The translations under genes were made by a program, and so were the position numbers. From Echinarachnius parma (lineage: Eukaryota > Echinodermata > Echinoidea > Clypeasteroida > Echinarachniidae): a stretch of 64,000 bases of DNA. Under the pieces are notes generated by a model, which ran no database searches, was not told where the DNA came from, and was given only the letters and a program-made list of their open reading frames with translations. Below are positions 1-11,749 of this stretch, in pieces; within the stretch, counting starts at the first letter, position 1; every line of letters starts with the position of its first letter. The stretch spans positions 1 to 64,000 of the forward strand of contig JBAMJV010004017.1 in the NCBI GenBank assembly GCA_037951105.1, in the 5' to 3' direction.

Positions 1-123
1 GCTCAATTAGCTCATTAAACATCGCTAAAGAGTTGTTTGTTTTTTTTGACAAAGGAAGAAGAAAACGAAACATTATTAATTTGATCGGAAATTAACATTT
101 GTGTGAATAATCAGCTGAGAACA

Positions 124-459
124 TTAAAGGGGTAGTACAAAATTATGCATGTGATGTTTTATTGAAATAATGATTAAATAGAGAGATTATCAACAACTAT
201 TTAAAAAACGATTTTGAACATTTTTTTTAAAGTGCAAGCATTTTTTTTATTTTTTTGAAAAATTCATCTTATTATTTGGGCCCCAAATAATTATTAGGTC
301 AGATATACTAATTAATATTTCAGCCGTTTCTGCGCCGATTTTGACCAAATAATACATTAAAATTGCATGTTCTCGCAAATTCGACACTCAGTTTTTCATT
401 ACCTCACAAAAAAAAATTGTGATGTGCAAAAACTACCAAAACTAAACTACCCCTTTAAC
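124..459. mobile_element. MITE family A, copy 1 (shortened)
   Basis: This is a short copy of the commonest repeat in the window, bounded by inverted ends reading TTAAAGGGGTAG and CTACCCCTTTA. The interior shares with other copies a block about an 'NTTTCAGCCGTTTCTG' motif and the phrase 'gtttttcattacctcac'. Other copies start near 1328, 2215 (fragment), 5437, 16264, 25941, 51776 and 55283. No coding capacity is visible. It is a non-autonomous DNA transposon; the superfamily is not certain. Confidence 0.75.
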
Positions 460-725
460 GCTAGTACCATACAAAACTTACTAACAAACCCGCATAGTTA
501 CTGTATAGTGAAAATCGTTTAACAATATGAGTTATATATAATCTAAATTAACATTATAAGGGTCATGTGCCCACTTTTCTTTTCTTTGCATTTTTAAAAA
601 ATTATCTTAGTTCTCTATTTCATGGTATATATAAAACTTGAAACTTGAGACTCAGAACATGAATAATGAGGACTTTTGTATACTTATGTGATTATATAAA
701 TTCAATGGAAACTGAGCAAAGAAAT

Positions 726-808
726 CGGGATTTCGCCGGCCGAGAATCGAACCCGAGATCTCCGGATTGCTAGCTCGGTGCTGTCATCATTGCGCCACAA
801 GGCCCTAT
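726..808 (-). repeat. tRNA-like repeat, probable SINE head
   Basis: On the minus strand a tRNA-like block carries an A-box-like TGGCGCAATGATG and a B-box-like GGTTCGATTCTC. These are the internal RNA polymerase III promoter elements kept by tRNA-derived SINEs. It does not fold as a convincing functional tRNA by eye. A weaker relative lies at 1206-1270. Confidence 0.5.
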
Positions 809-873
809 TGATGGTGGCCCTTCCCAAGAACTCTTTTCAATGCTCGGCCGGTCAGAAGCTATACTATAAACCA

Positions 874-1068
874 GGGCCAATATTTATGAAAGCCCGCTAG
901 TTACTTGCTAAGTCGAGTTTGGATGACGTGGCTAAGAATTATACGCAAGATCTTTTAGTTGCTAAGAATCTAAGATTAACTTAGTGGGTACCTAAGGCTT
1001 ACCCAATTGACCCTAGTTTGGGACTATGAAAACGTTTTGTTGCTCAATAAACCTATTCATGAAACAAA
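874..1068. mobile_element. MITE, 'AGCCCGCTAG' family copy 1
   Basis: This copy shares 'gaaagcccgctag', 'cttacccaattgaccctag' and 'gttgctcaataaac' with a fuller copy at 49196-49436. The second copy has inverted ends, 'ggcccatattcaagaaag' facing 'tttcatgaatatggggcc', which marks a foldback-type non-autonomous element. No ORF is present. Confidence 0.6.
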
Positions 1069-1205
1069 CCCCTGACACAGAGACCCGAAGGCTATGAAAT
1101 CAACGCAGGGAAAGTGCAGGCAATTTCTAACGTAGAGGACAGTGACCAAAAATATATTTGTTATATCGTATATAAACATGATAAATGAAACAACATAAGC
1201 AAATA

Positions 1206-1270
1206 AATTTGGGCTTCACCGGGAATCAAACCCGAGATCTCCGGATGGCAAGACCGGTATCACAAAAGCC
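1206..1270 (-). repeat. tRNA-like relic
   Basis: This is a diverged relative of the tRNA-like block at 726-808. On the plus strand it shares 'aacccgagatctccggat'. The A-box side is degraded. Confidence 0.35.
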
Positions 1271-1327
1271 CCTTGGCCTTTATTTCATCTAAACCTAACA
1301 CAAAAAGTAAATCTCCCCTTGGACAAT

Positions 1328-1785
1328 TTAAAGGGATAGTTTAGTTTTGTTATAGAGAGTACAGGTTTGGTCAAACTGAATTTTAGTAAACAAAACCTGC
1401 ACCATCACATTACAAATCACAAACGACGAAGAAAAAACCCTGTTATAATTTGTTTTTAATTGTGCATCTGATGTTTTGTAAAAAAAAAAAAGATTAACAT
1501 TTAGAGAGATCATCAACAACTATACAAACGTCTTTTGTAATTTTGTTTTTAATACATTTTTTTTTTCCACGGCTGGTTAAAAAAGATTAAATTATTGTGG
1601 GGCCCCACAATTATTACAAATTGTTATATTTATAGATATTTCAGCCATCTCTGAAGCGATTTTGATCTAATTTATTCTGTTATTGAAATTGCATGCTCTT
1701 TCAAATTTGACACTTAGTTTTTCATTCCCTCACTAATTATTTTGTGCAGCGCCCTCTATACCAAAACTCAACTATCCCTTTAAAC
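1328..1785. mobile_element. MITE family A, copy 2
   Basis: The ends are inverted: TTAAAGGGATAGTTTAG on the left and CAACTATCCCTTTAAA on the right. The interior is colinear with the copies at 5437 and 51776. A short minus-strand ORF here is a repeat shadow. Confidence 0.8.
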
Positions 1786-2214
1786 AACTTCTCATTATGT
1801 TCAATAGCCTAGAGTTGTTCAGGACTGGTCCAAAAATACTTGGGCAGGAGTTTGTCTTTATCAGAATATCATATGGACATGGTAGTTATGTAAATTATGT
1901 CTACAAATAATTAGTAACCATTACATCTATTTGACTTAGCACAAATAAGAATAAAAATTACTACACTTCGAGTTTATCAAAAGTAATTTAGCATTACTGC
2001 GATTTATTGGGAATAAAAAAATTCAAAAATGCATTATTTTACAATTAAAATCAATGTTGTTTAGATCACGTGCCATATAAAAAATCAAAATGGCTGAACT
2101 TTTTAACAGCAGTGTTTCACCATTTTATAAAGACAATTCAATGCTTTCAATCAAATATGCTGTCTGTCAACAATACAGGTACACTTTGTTTTATTTTACT
2201 TTGTATTTTGAGGA

Positions 2215-2390
2215 AAAGGGAAGTTTTGGGTTTAGAGTGCGCTTCAAGAAATATTTTTTGTGTGAGGTATGAAAATCTAAGTTTAAAATTTAAAAAGCAC
2301 ATGATTTTAAAGAGAGAATAAACTTTGATAAAATCAAATTAAAAACAGCTAAAATATCCATACATTTTTCTGGTCGGAATAAATGTTAGG
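2215..2390. mobile_element. MITE family A fragment
   Basis: This is a diverged internal piece of family A, recognised by 'ttttttgtgtgaggtatgaa', 'aataaactttgataaaatc' and 'gctaaaatatccatacat' in family order. The terminal repeats are missing. Confidence 0.5.
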
Positions 2391-2455
2391 GGAACATTTA
2401 TTAAATAATTATAAATTAAAATATTTTAAAATCCTACACATATTTGAAAATATAC

Positions 2456-2659
2456 CAAAGTTGCATCAAAATTGTTGATGATCTCTCTAGTCTCTATTGG
2501 ATAGTTGGAAAAAGAAATAATACCGTCATCTTTGTCGAATTGTCCCTTTAAATGTTCGATGATGTCCGGAGTATCAAGAACCTTCACCAGTAGAGGGCGG
2601 TAAACCTCGGTGAGAATACCAATCTTCGGATCTTTGTTACTTTCTGAAGCCATGGTGAC
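2456..2659 (-). CDS. Putative first coding exon, CARD/death-fold-like protein
   Basis: The start codon at 2653-2651 lies in a near-ideal animal initiation context, GTCACCATGG. Eight bases upstream is a splice acceptor (TTATCATTTAG), so a non-coding 5' exon probably precedes it. The frame is open for 66 codons and ends exactly in phase 0 at a donor, CTTTG|GTATAT. The peptide contains RPLLVKVLDTPDIIEHL, a pattern typical of the first helices of CARD domains (known from caspase adaptors and innate-immune receptors). It lacks the later helices, which would be on the next exon, presumably beyond the left edge. I see no further exon at 1-2450. A CARD is the best guess; another death-fold or an unrelated helical protein is possible. 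Confidence 0.5.
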
Positions 2660-2738
2660 CTAAATGATAACAATACATAAAACAATAATGATAATAGCAG
2701 TTATGATGCTTAAGATAATTAAACTTATAAAAACGATA

Positions 2739-3296
<558 letters not shown>

Positions 3297-3312
3297 CTGG
3301 CTACGGGCCTGA

Positions 3313-3402
3313 CTAGTACTACTACTAGTACTACAACAACTTTTACTACTACTACTAGTTTTACTACTACTATACTACAACTACTACTGCTACTACTACT
3401 AG

Positions 3403-3441
<39 letters not shown>

Positions 3442-3460
3442 TAATACTATTACTACTACT
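3313..3460. repeat. (TAC)n microsatellite, second block
   Basis: Continuation of the triplet repeat after a 16-bp transposon-end fragment. It ends at 'cagtggcgtaatgag', which resembles the end of the CAGTGGCGTAGC elements. Confidence 0.9.
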
Positions 3461-3499
3461 CAGTGGCGTAATGAGTGAAAACTTTTTTGGGGGCTAAAC

Positions 3500-4045
3500 C
3501 TAATCCGCATCACCACCGGATATTGCGAGGGAGCGAAGCGACCAAGCCCGAAAGAGCGAAGCGACTGAGCGTGGGGAGGGTGTGGGAGGGGGTGTGAGGG
3601 GGGTGTCCCCCCTCCCACGGTAGGGAGCTTTTGCGTTTTTGGACTTTAAACTGTGCAATCTGGTGCATACCTAGAAAGGAAATTCTTACTTGACCACTTG
3701 TACTATACTGTGGGTAAGGGCGTTATAATTCTACCAACCGAAAAAGAGGTTATATTTGTTTCATGAAGAAAAACAAATATGCACCTCCAAAATAATATTC
3801 GCAAAGTGACATATACAGTGCGAACAGTGCATCAAAAGCCAAATTAGTTATGATACAACAACATGAACATTGTATTCCAGACGTAGACAAGACCGATAAC
3901 TGAGGGACCGAAACAAGTACCGAGAGGGGGAAGGGTGATGGGAGGGTGTGATCTTAAGTGGGTGTCCGCCCGTGCACGGTAAGGGTGCTTTTGCAATGTT
4001 TTACTTGAAAATATGCAATCTGGTGCATACTTGGACGGAAATTTG
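3500..4045. repeat. Two diverged copies of one repeat flanking unique DNA
   Basis: Segments at about 3565-3680 and 3918-4040 are direct relatives. Both have 'gggagggtgtg', then 'cacggta', then 'gcttttgc', then 'tgcaatctggtgcatac' and a downstream 'ggaaat'. The first carries 'gcgaagcgac' twice. This is an interspersed repeat, not a gene. Confidence 0.6.
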
Positions 4046-4197
4046 ACTTGACATGAAATAAAATCTGAGTTATCTTGACTAAAGAAATACTCTTTTTTCA
4101 ATCACTGGTATCGAATTAGATATAAACCATGATTGACATTTTATTTGTGGGGGGGGGGGCAAAAGCCCCCCCCCCCCCCCCCCACCAGTACGCCAGT

Positions 4198-4267
4198 GCA
4201 GTACTACTACTACTACTACTGCTACTATTACAACTAGTAGTACTACTACTACTATTACTACTAACTT

Positions 4268-4315
<48 letters not shown>

Positions 4316-4369
4316 TTACTACTATTGTTACTACTTCTAATATTACTATTACTACTACTACTACTACTG

Positions 4370-4444
<75 letters not shown>

Positions 4445-4456
4445 GCTATTACATCT
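4198..4456. repeat. (TAC)n microsatellite, third block
   Basis: Interrupted ACT triplets, nearly pure from 4373 to 4444. A fragment with G10 and C17 runs and 'gtacgccagtg' lies just left (4140-4196). Confidence 0.95.
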
Positions 4457-4913
4457 AACTACTAACTACAATAATAATTATACTGCAATATTCATGATAA
4501 TTAATAATTTGTAAGTAGGAACAGTTACCTAGCATATTTTTAAAACCCTTTTTAAAAACTATATTTTAAAATCGTGTCTCTCATAAAAATCAATTCACTA
4601 GATAGAAACAAAAAATACCTAACGACATCGATGATCTCGGTATTATTGTTCTTGGAAAAAAAAGTCCCTTTATCCAGAGTAACCCGTCATTTGCTTGCAT
4701 GGGTAGTATATTATACCGTTCGGTTTTTTCCTAGGCTTACCCTCGTTTATGGCTAACCGGGGTTGTCCTCATTCATATAAAAACTGCAACAAACGTAAAC
4801 ATGTATGGAAAACAAAGACTAGAAAGCAGAACAGAGCCATTGCTATTTCCATGCATGTTTACAAAGGTAACAAAGGAATATGTTATCAAGTTCACAGTCT
4901 CGGTATTCCCACG

Positions 4914-5202
4914 CAGTGGTGGCGTAGCTACATGGGGGGGGGGGGGGGGGGGGGGGCATGTGTCCCCCAATAAGTCGTCAAATACAAAGGTGCTATACGC
5001 CATTTAGGATCCATTTCAAAGGTTAATGGACACAGTTGGGTAGCACTGAATTGTGTATGAGAGTGACCCATCGGGCCGGGGGGGGGGGGGGGGGGGGGGA
5101 AGGAGGAAATACGAGTACAAATAAATACATGATGTGCGCCCCCCCCCCCCCCCCCTTCATCATTCGCCTCCTCCCAATTAGTCTGATCACGCTACGCCAC
5201 TG
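4914..5202. mobile_element. hAT-like MITE with oligo-G and oligo-C tracts
   Basis: The left end reads CAGTGG..GGCGTAGC and the right end GCTACGCCACTG. The interior has long G runs near 4935 and 5078 and a C run near 5140. The flanking 8-mers TTCCCACG and TGCCCGCG agree at six of eight positions, consistent with a worn 8-bp target duplication of the hAT type. No ORF is present. Confidence 0.6.
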
Positions 5203-5436
5203 TGCCCGCGTATCTGTTGTACTTTGAAACGATGAACAGCAATTATAGTAACTCCACCCCATAGAGTTATGCTCCTCCCTCATATTCGTTTTGGTAATTA
5301 GTTTTATTGTATTTCTGGCTATGGAGTCATGCAGACTCATTCAGTACATCTACGCGTAAGCGTAGATAATTCTAATTATAAGGTTATAATGATAATGTTT
5401 TGTTTTGTTTTGATTTAGCGCTAATAAAGTAATAGG

Positions 5437-5975
5437 TTTAAAGGGATAGTTGAGTATTGGTCAAACTTAACTTTAGTAACCAAAACCTGCACCATAACGG
5501 CACAAACTAATAGTTATAACTCCACCATGCTCAAAAAGTATACACAATTACAAACGAATAAGTAAAACCCCTGTTTTAAAAAAAGAGCCGTTACAACTCA
5601 ATAGGGCGCTCTCTAAAAAGCTCATTGGTTTCAGCCATTTTTCATACAAAATTGTGCATTTAATGTTTTGTTAAAATAATGATTCAATAGAGATATCATC
5701 AACAACTTTTTAAAAACCTATTCAGATTTTGCTCAAAGTAGTCTTTTTTTACAATTTTTCTAAAAAGTCAAAATATCCCCTGGACCTGGTGAGGAATTTT
5801 TGAATAAAAATATGTTTATGGATATTTCAGCCGTTTCTGAACCGATTTTGTTCAAATAAAGTTTATTCTGTCATTAAAATTGTATGTTCTTTCAAATTTG
5901 ACAGTCAGTTTTTCATTATCTTACACAAAAATATTTTGTTAAGTGCCCCCCTATACCAAAACTCAACTATCCCTT
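5437..5975. mobile_element. MITE family A, copy 3 (full length)
   Basis: The left end is TTAAAGGGATAGTTGAG and the right end CTCAACTATCCCTTTA. The interior is colinear with the full copy at 51776-52335, including 'ccaaaacctgcac', 'gggcgctctctaaa' and 'atttcagccgtttctgaacc'. Confidence 0.85.
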
Positions 5976-6975
5976 TAGTTAACTAGTACTAGTACTAACC
6001 AAGTGCAATGTACACAGGCGCTCATAACTTTTTTGTATACATGTATTATTCAACTATTCTTACCTTGTTAAATTGAGTCGTCCGATTTGTATTGAGTGGT
6101 TACTTCTTTCGAATCGTTGGAGCCGTTGGATTAAAGCCGCTAGCCGCTATATAGTTGGTAGGCCTATTGTCGTTGCAGCTGTTGTTGTTGTTGGTGTTGT
6201 AGGCATGAAATATGTAATAGTCCAGTGGTGTGACAATCAAATCATTATCACATTCTGAGATATAATCCAAAATAAAAAAATTTGGTCAAATCAGTTATAT
6301 CAAATTATCATACAGCGAAGCGTTTTTTGACCGATTGTGCACTAGCTGGAACCCAAATCACCTTTTTTCATATTGTATAATAAAGCATGTTTGCCTTATT
6401 ATTTCTGATCAAATGCGAATGGTGTCTTTATATAAATACGCCGAATGTTTAATTATGGAGATCGAGTACTGTCTCGAGTGACATATATTCCTCAACAGTC
6501 ATGTAGGTCTATCGATCGATGCGAACCATGTTTATATGTATCTCGGTTAATTACTCTACCAATGTGATACGATCCACGGCAACACTGATAACAAACATGT
6601 AATGGTGAGTTGGAGACTGGTCCATTGTTTTACTTGATCACTTGAGTAAATAATTAGGCTATATCGTGGTTTAGTCCCCTGGGGACTCCAATTTTTACAG
6701 CACCAAACTTACGGCAATTTCGATGGATTTCTCGGTCTACTAATCTTGAATAGATTTCCTTTGTGTACGCTGCGAAACTCGCCTGAAAGCGGGGATTTCT
6801 TGGGTTTTCTTTCCACCACGCGTTTTCCCATAGAAACAATAATCACGGATGCGGACGAGTATCACAAGAGACATATAATTGCAAATTTTGTAATCGCAAT
6901 CAAAAACACATAAATCGCTTCCACAAATCAGTAGTAAAACCAAAAACTGTATAATATTTAGACAGTTCAATAATT
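5976..6975. other. Unassigned interval
   Basis: I see no recognisable gene, exon pair or repeat in this stretch. Short ORFs occur on both strands (for example at 6073 and 6654), but they have no similarity I recognise and no paired splice sites. Confidence 0.5.
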
Positions 6976-6977
6976 CA

Positions 6978-7652
6978 ACTCTCTTTTACTTACTCGTGAA
7001 ATTAGGCTCCGCCCTGTACAAACCTATGTAGCGCCTTCCATAGAGTTGTACATGGCGGAGCCTATATTCACGAGTAAGTAAAGAGAGTTGAACTTCGCCA
7101 ACTCTCTTTACTTACTCGTGAAATTAGGCTCCGCCCTGTATAAACCTATGGAGCGCCTTCCATAGAGTTGTACAGGGCGGAGCCTTCATTCACGAGTAAG
7201 TAGAGAGAGTTGAACATTGATTTTCATAATTACTTGATGCAGTTTATTTCGGGTTCTTAGATGTTATTATTCTGACGAAATAAACCCAATCTCATAAATA
7301 TTTGGGTTCATTTCGTCAGAGGAGTTTAGGATTCATTGATTTCACGAGTAAGTACAGAGAGTTGGCGAAGTTCAACTCTCTTTACTTACTCGTGAATATA
7401 GGCTCCGCCATGTACAACTCTATGGAAGGCGCTCCATAGGTTTGTACAGGTCGGAGCCTTATTTCACGAGTAAGTAAAGAGAGTTGAACATTGACTTTCA
7501 TAATTACTTGAAGCAGTTTATTTTGTTTGGACGGTTCTTTGATGTATTATTCTGACGAAATAAACCCAATCTTATAATTATTTGGGTTTATTTCGTCAGA
7601 GGAGATTAGGAATGGAAAATGTTACGAATTGTCGTTCTGACGAAATAAACCC
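6978..7652. repeat. Complex nested palindrome cluster
   Basis: Three near-perfect palindromes of about 110 bp (starting about 6978, 7096 and 7370) share arms reading 'caactctctttacttactcg' with an inner 'ggctccgccctgtac'. The junction 'gagttgaacttcgccaactc' between the first two recurs inverted at about 7349-7372, so the third palindrome is an inverted copy of the first. Between and after them are two 50-60 bp hairpins with arms 'ctgacgaaataaacccaat' (about 7270 and 7550) and a half copy at about 7636. No ORF is present. It is probably a compound of small foldback elements. Confidence 0.85.
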
Positions 7653-7659
7653 AATATTC

Positions 7660-8640
7660 TCGAAATTTAATATTTGTTAGTTTGTGGAAGCAGACACGCG
7701 ACGCGCATCAGATCATATCGGCCGCAATTTGACTTGTCAGCTGGTAGGAAGGTGTCCGGTTCGAACTGTCCCCCGGAGCCTTATTTCACGATAATGCCAA
7801 TAATTATACAAGACTCAAGAGTATAAATGGTAGATTCAAAGTTCTGAATCAAAGACTAAGTCTAAGAGTTATACTAGATGTATGTCGGAACGGCGGAGCC
7901 TATTCGGATTTCAGTCCATGGTATCCCAAAATATAAAACACACGCTAAATCGATCTGCACCTCTGCACATACAGTATTATACTTGTAAATGTGCATCCAA
8001 TGATCAGTAATTCGCACTTCCCAACTTGAAATTGTCAAAATAATAACATGCCGGTGGCATACATTACGTGCACTTTTGTCTACGTAATCGTAATGGTGCG
8101 ATCACTCACTACAGTTATAGCCAAGGATGGTAGAGCGCCGTACAGCTATTTTCGCACAATTTTGAGGCACGCGAATCATAGATCCATTTATATTCCGCCT
8201 CTGGCGATACTGAACAAAGATATTACACAGCCGCAGCCTCTTCAAGAAACGGGTATCGTAGATAATTCCAACTACCGGCAGTAGGCAAACGCGATGTTTG
8301 TCCGATATGCACTGCACTAGTGATGAGTAAAAATACACAGCATAATTATGGATAGAAGGTTCGTGATTATACAGGTGGGATTCCCACATACTGCTTGCGC
8401 CATACACACTTCATTGCCTATGCATGGGCCTGGGGCCATGGGTGCGACAGCTGCTAGCTATGGGGAAAACCCAACGTGGGGGAATCCCCGTTATTGATGT
8501 AGTCTCAGCACCATGCGTATTATATAATCCAGATCCATGCATGAGTGTAATTTTCGCAAACACGTATTATAGGGGCGATTTCACAGGTATTCCAAATTTA
8601 AAAATACCAATGATTTAGTTATATGTTAATGTCTTCATTC
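7660..8640. other. Unassigned interval
   Basis: Overlapping frames of 78 aa (plus, 8048-8284) and 101 aa (minus, 8102-8407) are open, but neither has a recognisable domain or splice partner. A 'ccggagccttatttcacg' at about 7773 is a fragment of the palindrome cluster to the left. Confidence 0.4.
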
Positions 8641-8779
8641 ACCCACCAATGACAAATACATAAACAATGTATATATGCATTAATTAATTACAATTGTATT
8701 TTCTTTCAGTCAATCATCCATGATTTTATGAACAAATATTTCTTAATCTCTAATTATTTCATTAAGTCAGTCTTCAATC

Positions 8780-9395
8780 AATTAATCTATTTAGTGTTAG
8801 ATTAAACAATTCATTCATTCAATAAATTATCCATCCATACGTCCATTCGTTCATTTATTCTTTCATTCATATTTTCATTCATTTATTATTCATTCATCCA
8901 TTAATGCTTTCTTTATTTCAATCGTTTGTTCTTTCATTCATGCACTTATTGTTCATTCATTCATATTTTCATTCATGCAATCAAATAGGCATTTGTTCAT
9001 TCATTCATTCATATTTTCATTCATAATTTAATAATTCCATCAGTCATTCATCCATTAATGTATTCATCAATTTATCAATGCATTCATTCATTCGTTCAAT
9101 TATTCATCTGTTAATGCATTCATCCATTAACGCATTCATTATTTCATGCATTCATTTATTTAATCAATCATCCTTCTATCTATCTATCCATTCATTCATT
9201 CAATCAAACATACACTACTTTATTTACTAATTCATTAATGTATTTAGTCAGCCATCCATGGTTGTATTAATCAATTCTTTGAATAATTCATTCATTCATA
9301 TAATTAAACATACATTACTTTGTACATTAATGTATTAATTTATTTAGTTAGTTAGCCATCCATGACTTCATTCAATTATTAATCCATTCAACATA
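8780..9395. repeat. Degenerate (ATTC)n simple-sequence tract
   Basis: A long, impure tract of ATTC/CATT units with recurring 'cattcattcat' and 'atattttcattcat'. It looks like an old tetranucleotide satellite broken by substitutions. No coding signal. Confidence 0.85.
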
Positions 9396-9526
9396 AGGTT
9401 GGATATATTGATTTTTTTTGTTGTTTTGTTTTGTTTTGGGCGACTGTACAATATATATTCTTTAAACAAATTTGAAAAGAATTGTGTTAAAACTGTTCTG
9501 CGATTAAAGTCACATGTTTGTTTTCA

Positions 9527-9531
9527 ATATA

Positions 9532-9562
<31 letters not shown>

Positions 9563-9563
9563 G
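9527..9563. repeat. (TA)n plus oligo-T
   Basis: A short alternating TA run followed by a T homopolymer. Confidence 0.9.
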
Positions 9564-9835
9564 TTCATGTCACTTACATAATTACCCCAAATTAAATTTA
9601 AAATGGTATAAAATCAAAGCTTAGGTACATGTAATACAAAAACAGGCCAATTGAAATTTGTAAAAAGTTTGATTTGAAGAAATCAGAATTTTTCCCAACA
9701 CAGACAATAACAATATACCAGCAATACGTTTGAGAAGCATTGATATGTTTTTTTTTTATTTCAATCTGGAATGTTCATGTCGTATTTTCAAATATGATCA
9801 CATCAAGAACATATATAAATTATAATATTCCTGCA

Positions 9836-10172
9836 CAGGGGCGTCGATCCTGGGGGGGCAGGGGGGGCAGTCGCCCCCCCAATGAGAATATTAGTAGGTT
9901 CACTATTTTATACAATTTTAACACCCATGATAGGAGTTGCACATGTCTGAAATCTAAAAGCTTCCGGGGGCTCCGCCCCCTGGACCCCCATTATTGTCCC
10001 CAAATGTGGGTGCCCCCAAAGTCAGGTCTTCGAGCCATCAAGACACTTTCAATGAGCGCATAATAAAACTTCCGGGCATGCCAATGTGGGGCTTTTAGCT
10101 CTCTCAGTGGTCACTCTGGAAATTTTTTTCAAATTTCGCCCCCCCAATCGCAAAAACGGATCGACGCCCCTG
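9836..10172. mobile_element. hAT-like MITE with perfect 8-bp target duplication
   Basis: The terminal inverted repeats are CAGGGGCGTCGATCC and GGATCGACGCCCCTG. They are flanked by perfect direct repeats TTCCTGCA at 9828-9835 and 10173-10180. Ends beginning CAGGG and an 8-bp duplication are hallmarks of the hAT superfamily. The interior is G- and C-rich and has no transposase. The intact duplication suggests a fairly recent insertion. Confidence 0.9.
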
Positions 10173-10259
10173 TTCCTGCATAATACTCCTGCATAATACT
10201 ACTATAATAGAATACTTGGAGCATAACTTAACAATGACAATATGGTAGAGACCTTGGTG

Positions 10260-11285
10260 CCACTGGGTGAGACTAGAAGGGAATCAAGTTGATTTGCTTT
10301 CCCCATCAAGGACGAGAGCTATTTCAAGGTCATTATTTCCCTCAACAAATTGGCAACTCCTAATTTTTTTTCTTCCTATTAATGACATTAAAATAGGTGG
10401 AAAGTATTTGGTTATTAAAATTAAAGACAAATATGAAGTATAATTGCCGTGAAGTTGCCAATATGAACGCCCAAATCTGTTTTGAAAATGCGACAATGGG
10501 TTGCCAATTCAAGGATTTTCCTTAATATTAAAGTGATCCGTGTAAAGTGTCAGATATTGCACAAACTGACATTTGAGACTTCAATCCTATATCAATATCA
10601 TTGTAAAATAGAATTGAAAGATTTGTGAAAGTTTGAAAGAAAACGAACACTGTTTACCTAGTGAAAAAACGAATATTGAGTTCATATTTTATCACCGAAT
10701 ACTGATGGTCTGTTGTAGATTTGTTGCAGTAATAATCATCCGTTTGATCTTGACGATATCCGCACCCGTGTATACAGCTACAGATGGTACGGAATTCATG
10801 AAATTTGCGCACGCTAGGCTCAAAGTTCAGTGGGTCAGGAAAATTTCCCACGAGCGCTGGCAGGGCGTGTTCAGCGACGACAATTGTACTTTTTATCAAA
10901 ACCGTTAGGCTAACGTTTTTGAAATAATGATTTTCAATGCTAATTATCTTCATACTAAAGGGACATTTGAAAAAACCGAACCCTATTTTATTCTTCTCTT
11001 ACCATAAGCTAAACAACACGGCAGAAGAGAAACGAGGAAGCTCCAAGTATTTTTCGTGGAGTTTTTCGTGGAGTTTTTCGTGGACACTTTACCTGTGTCA
11101 CTTTAATATATATGCACATTGATTAAAATCTTTTTAAAATAGAGCTCTAAAAAATGAGGAATTTCTGGCCTTTCTCCTAGAGCACTTAATATAACTTGCT
11201 ATCTTCTTGCTCAAATGTAGGACAACCAAACCACAAATATGTGGCAGTGGTTCATCGTCCTCGATTTATTTCACCTTTTTATTGT
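10260..11285 (+). repeat. Interspersed repeat interrupted by a MITE; inverted copy at 51120-51640
   Basis: The left part ('attggcaactcctaattttt', 'gccaattcaaggatttt') and the right part ('tagagctctaaaaaatgagg', 'aaccacaaatatgtgg') recur in order and in reverse orientation at 51120-51640. There they are joined without the 10531-11106 segment. The 51-kb copy therefore acts as the empty site. Confidence 0.75.
10531..11106. mobile_element. MITE with TTAAAGTGA ends, copy 1
   Basis: The ends are TTAAAGTGATCCGTGTAAAG and TTTACCTGTGTCACTTTAA. The interior is colinear with a second copy at 59879-60417, sharing 'gatattgcacaaa' and 'agctaaacaacacgg'. The right subterminal region carries three tandem 'tttttcgtggag' units that the other copy lacks. 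Short ORFs on both strands are not transposase-like. Confidence 0.85.
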
Positions 11286-11717
11286 AAGAATAGAAGTTTG
11301 GCTGTATAGCTTGACCCCTCCTATGACCCTTATACCCGACCATCTATTGGGCTGGTGTAAATTAGCCTGGGCGCTTCTACATGATTATGGCTGCTCTTGG
11401 CCAATATGCTCCCTGAGGAGTAGAGATTGTGCGCACATTTGCAATGTGTTTTGCACCTTATAAAAACTGCACATTACATGTATAATTATTATCACAATTG
11501 CGAGTCTGTAGTGCCAGAAGAAACAAAATAATATCTGTACAGTCCAACTTCGTTACAAAGAACTCCGATATATAAACCCTATAATATTGCTGGTCCAAGC
11601 TCTTTGTATTACTTTTCGGGGCCCATACCCAAAATTCAGAAAGGTCCACTTGAATCGGTCTCAGCCACCTAAACCAGTAGCCTCGGGCAACGATTGGTTT
11701 TTGGCAACTCCCTCCCC

Positions 11718-11749
<32 letters not shown>

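Noticed and set aside
726-808. Functional tRNA gene
   Set aside because: Both promoter boxes are present, but acceptor and anticodon stems do not pair convincingly; a related broken copy lies nearby, so a SINE is likelier.
6978-7652. CRISPR-like array
   Set aside because: The repeats are inverted hairpins without regular spacers, in a eukaryotic context.
10654-10953. 99-aa minus-strand frame with a related 90-aa frame at 60005-60277
   Set aside because: The two frames are related because they lie in two copies of one MITE. The similarity is at the DNA level, frames are broken relative to each other, and there is no known domain.
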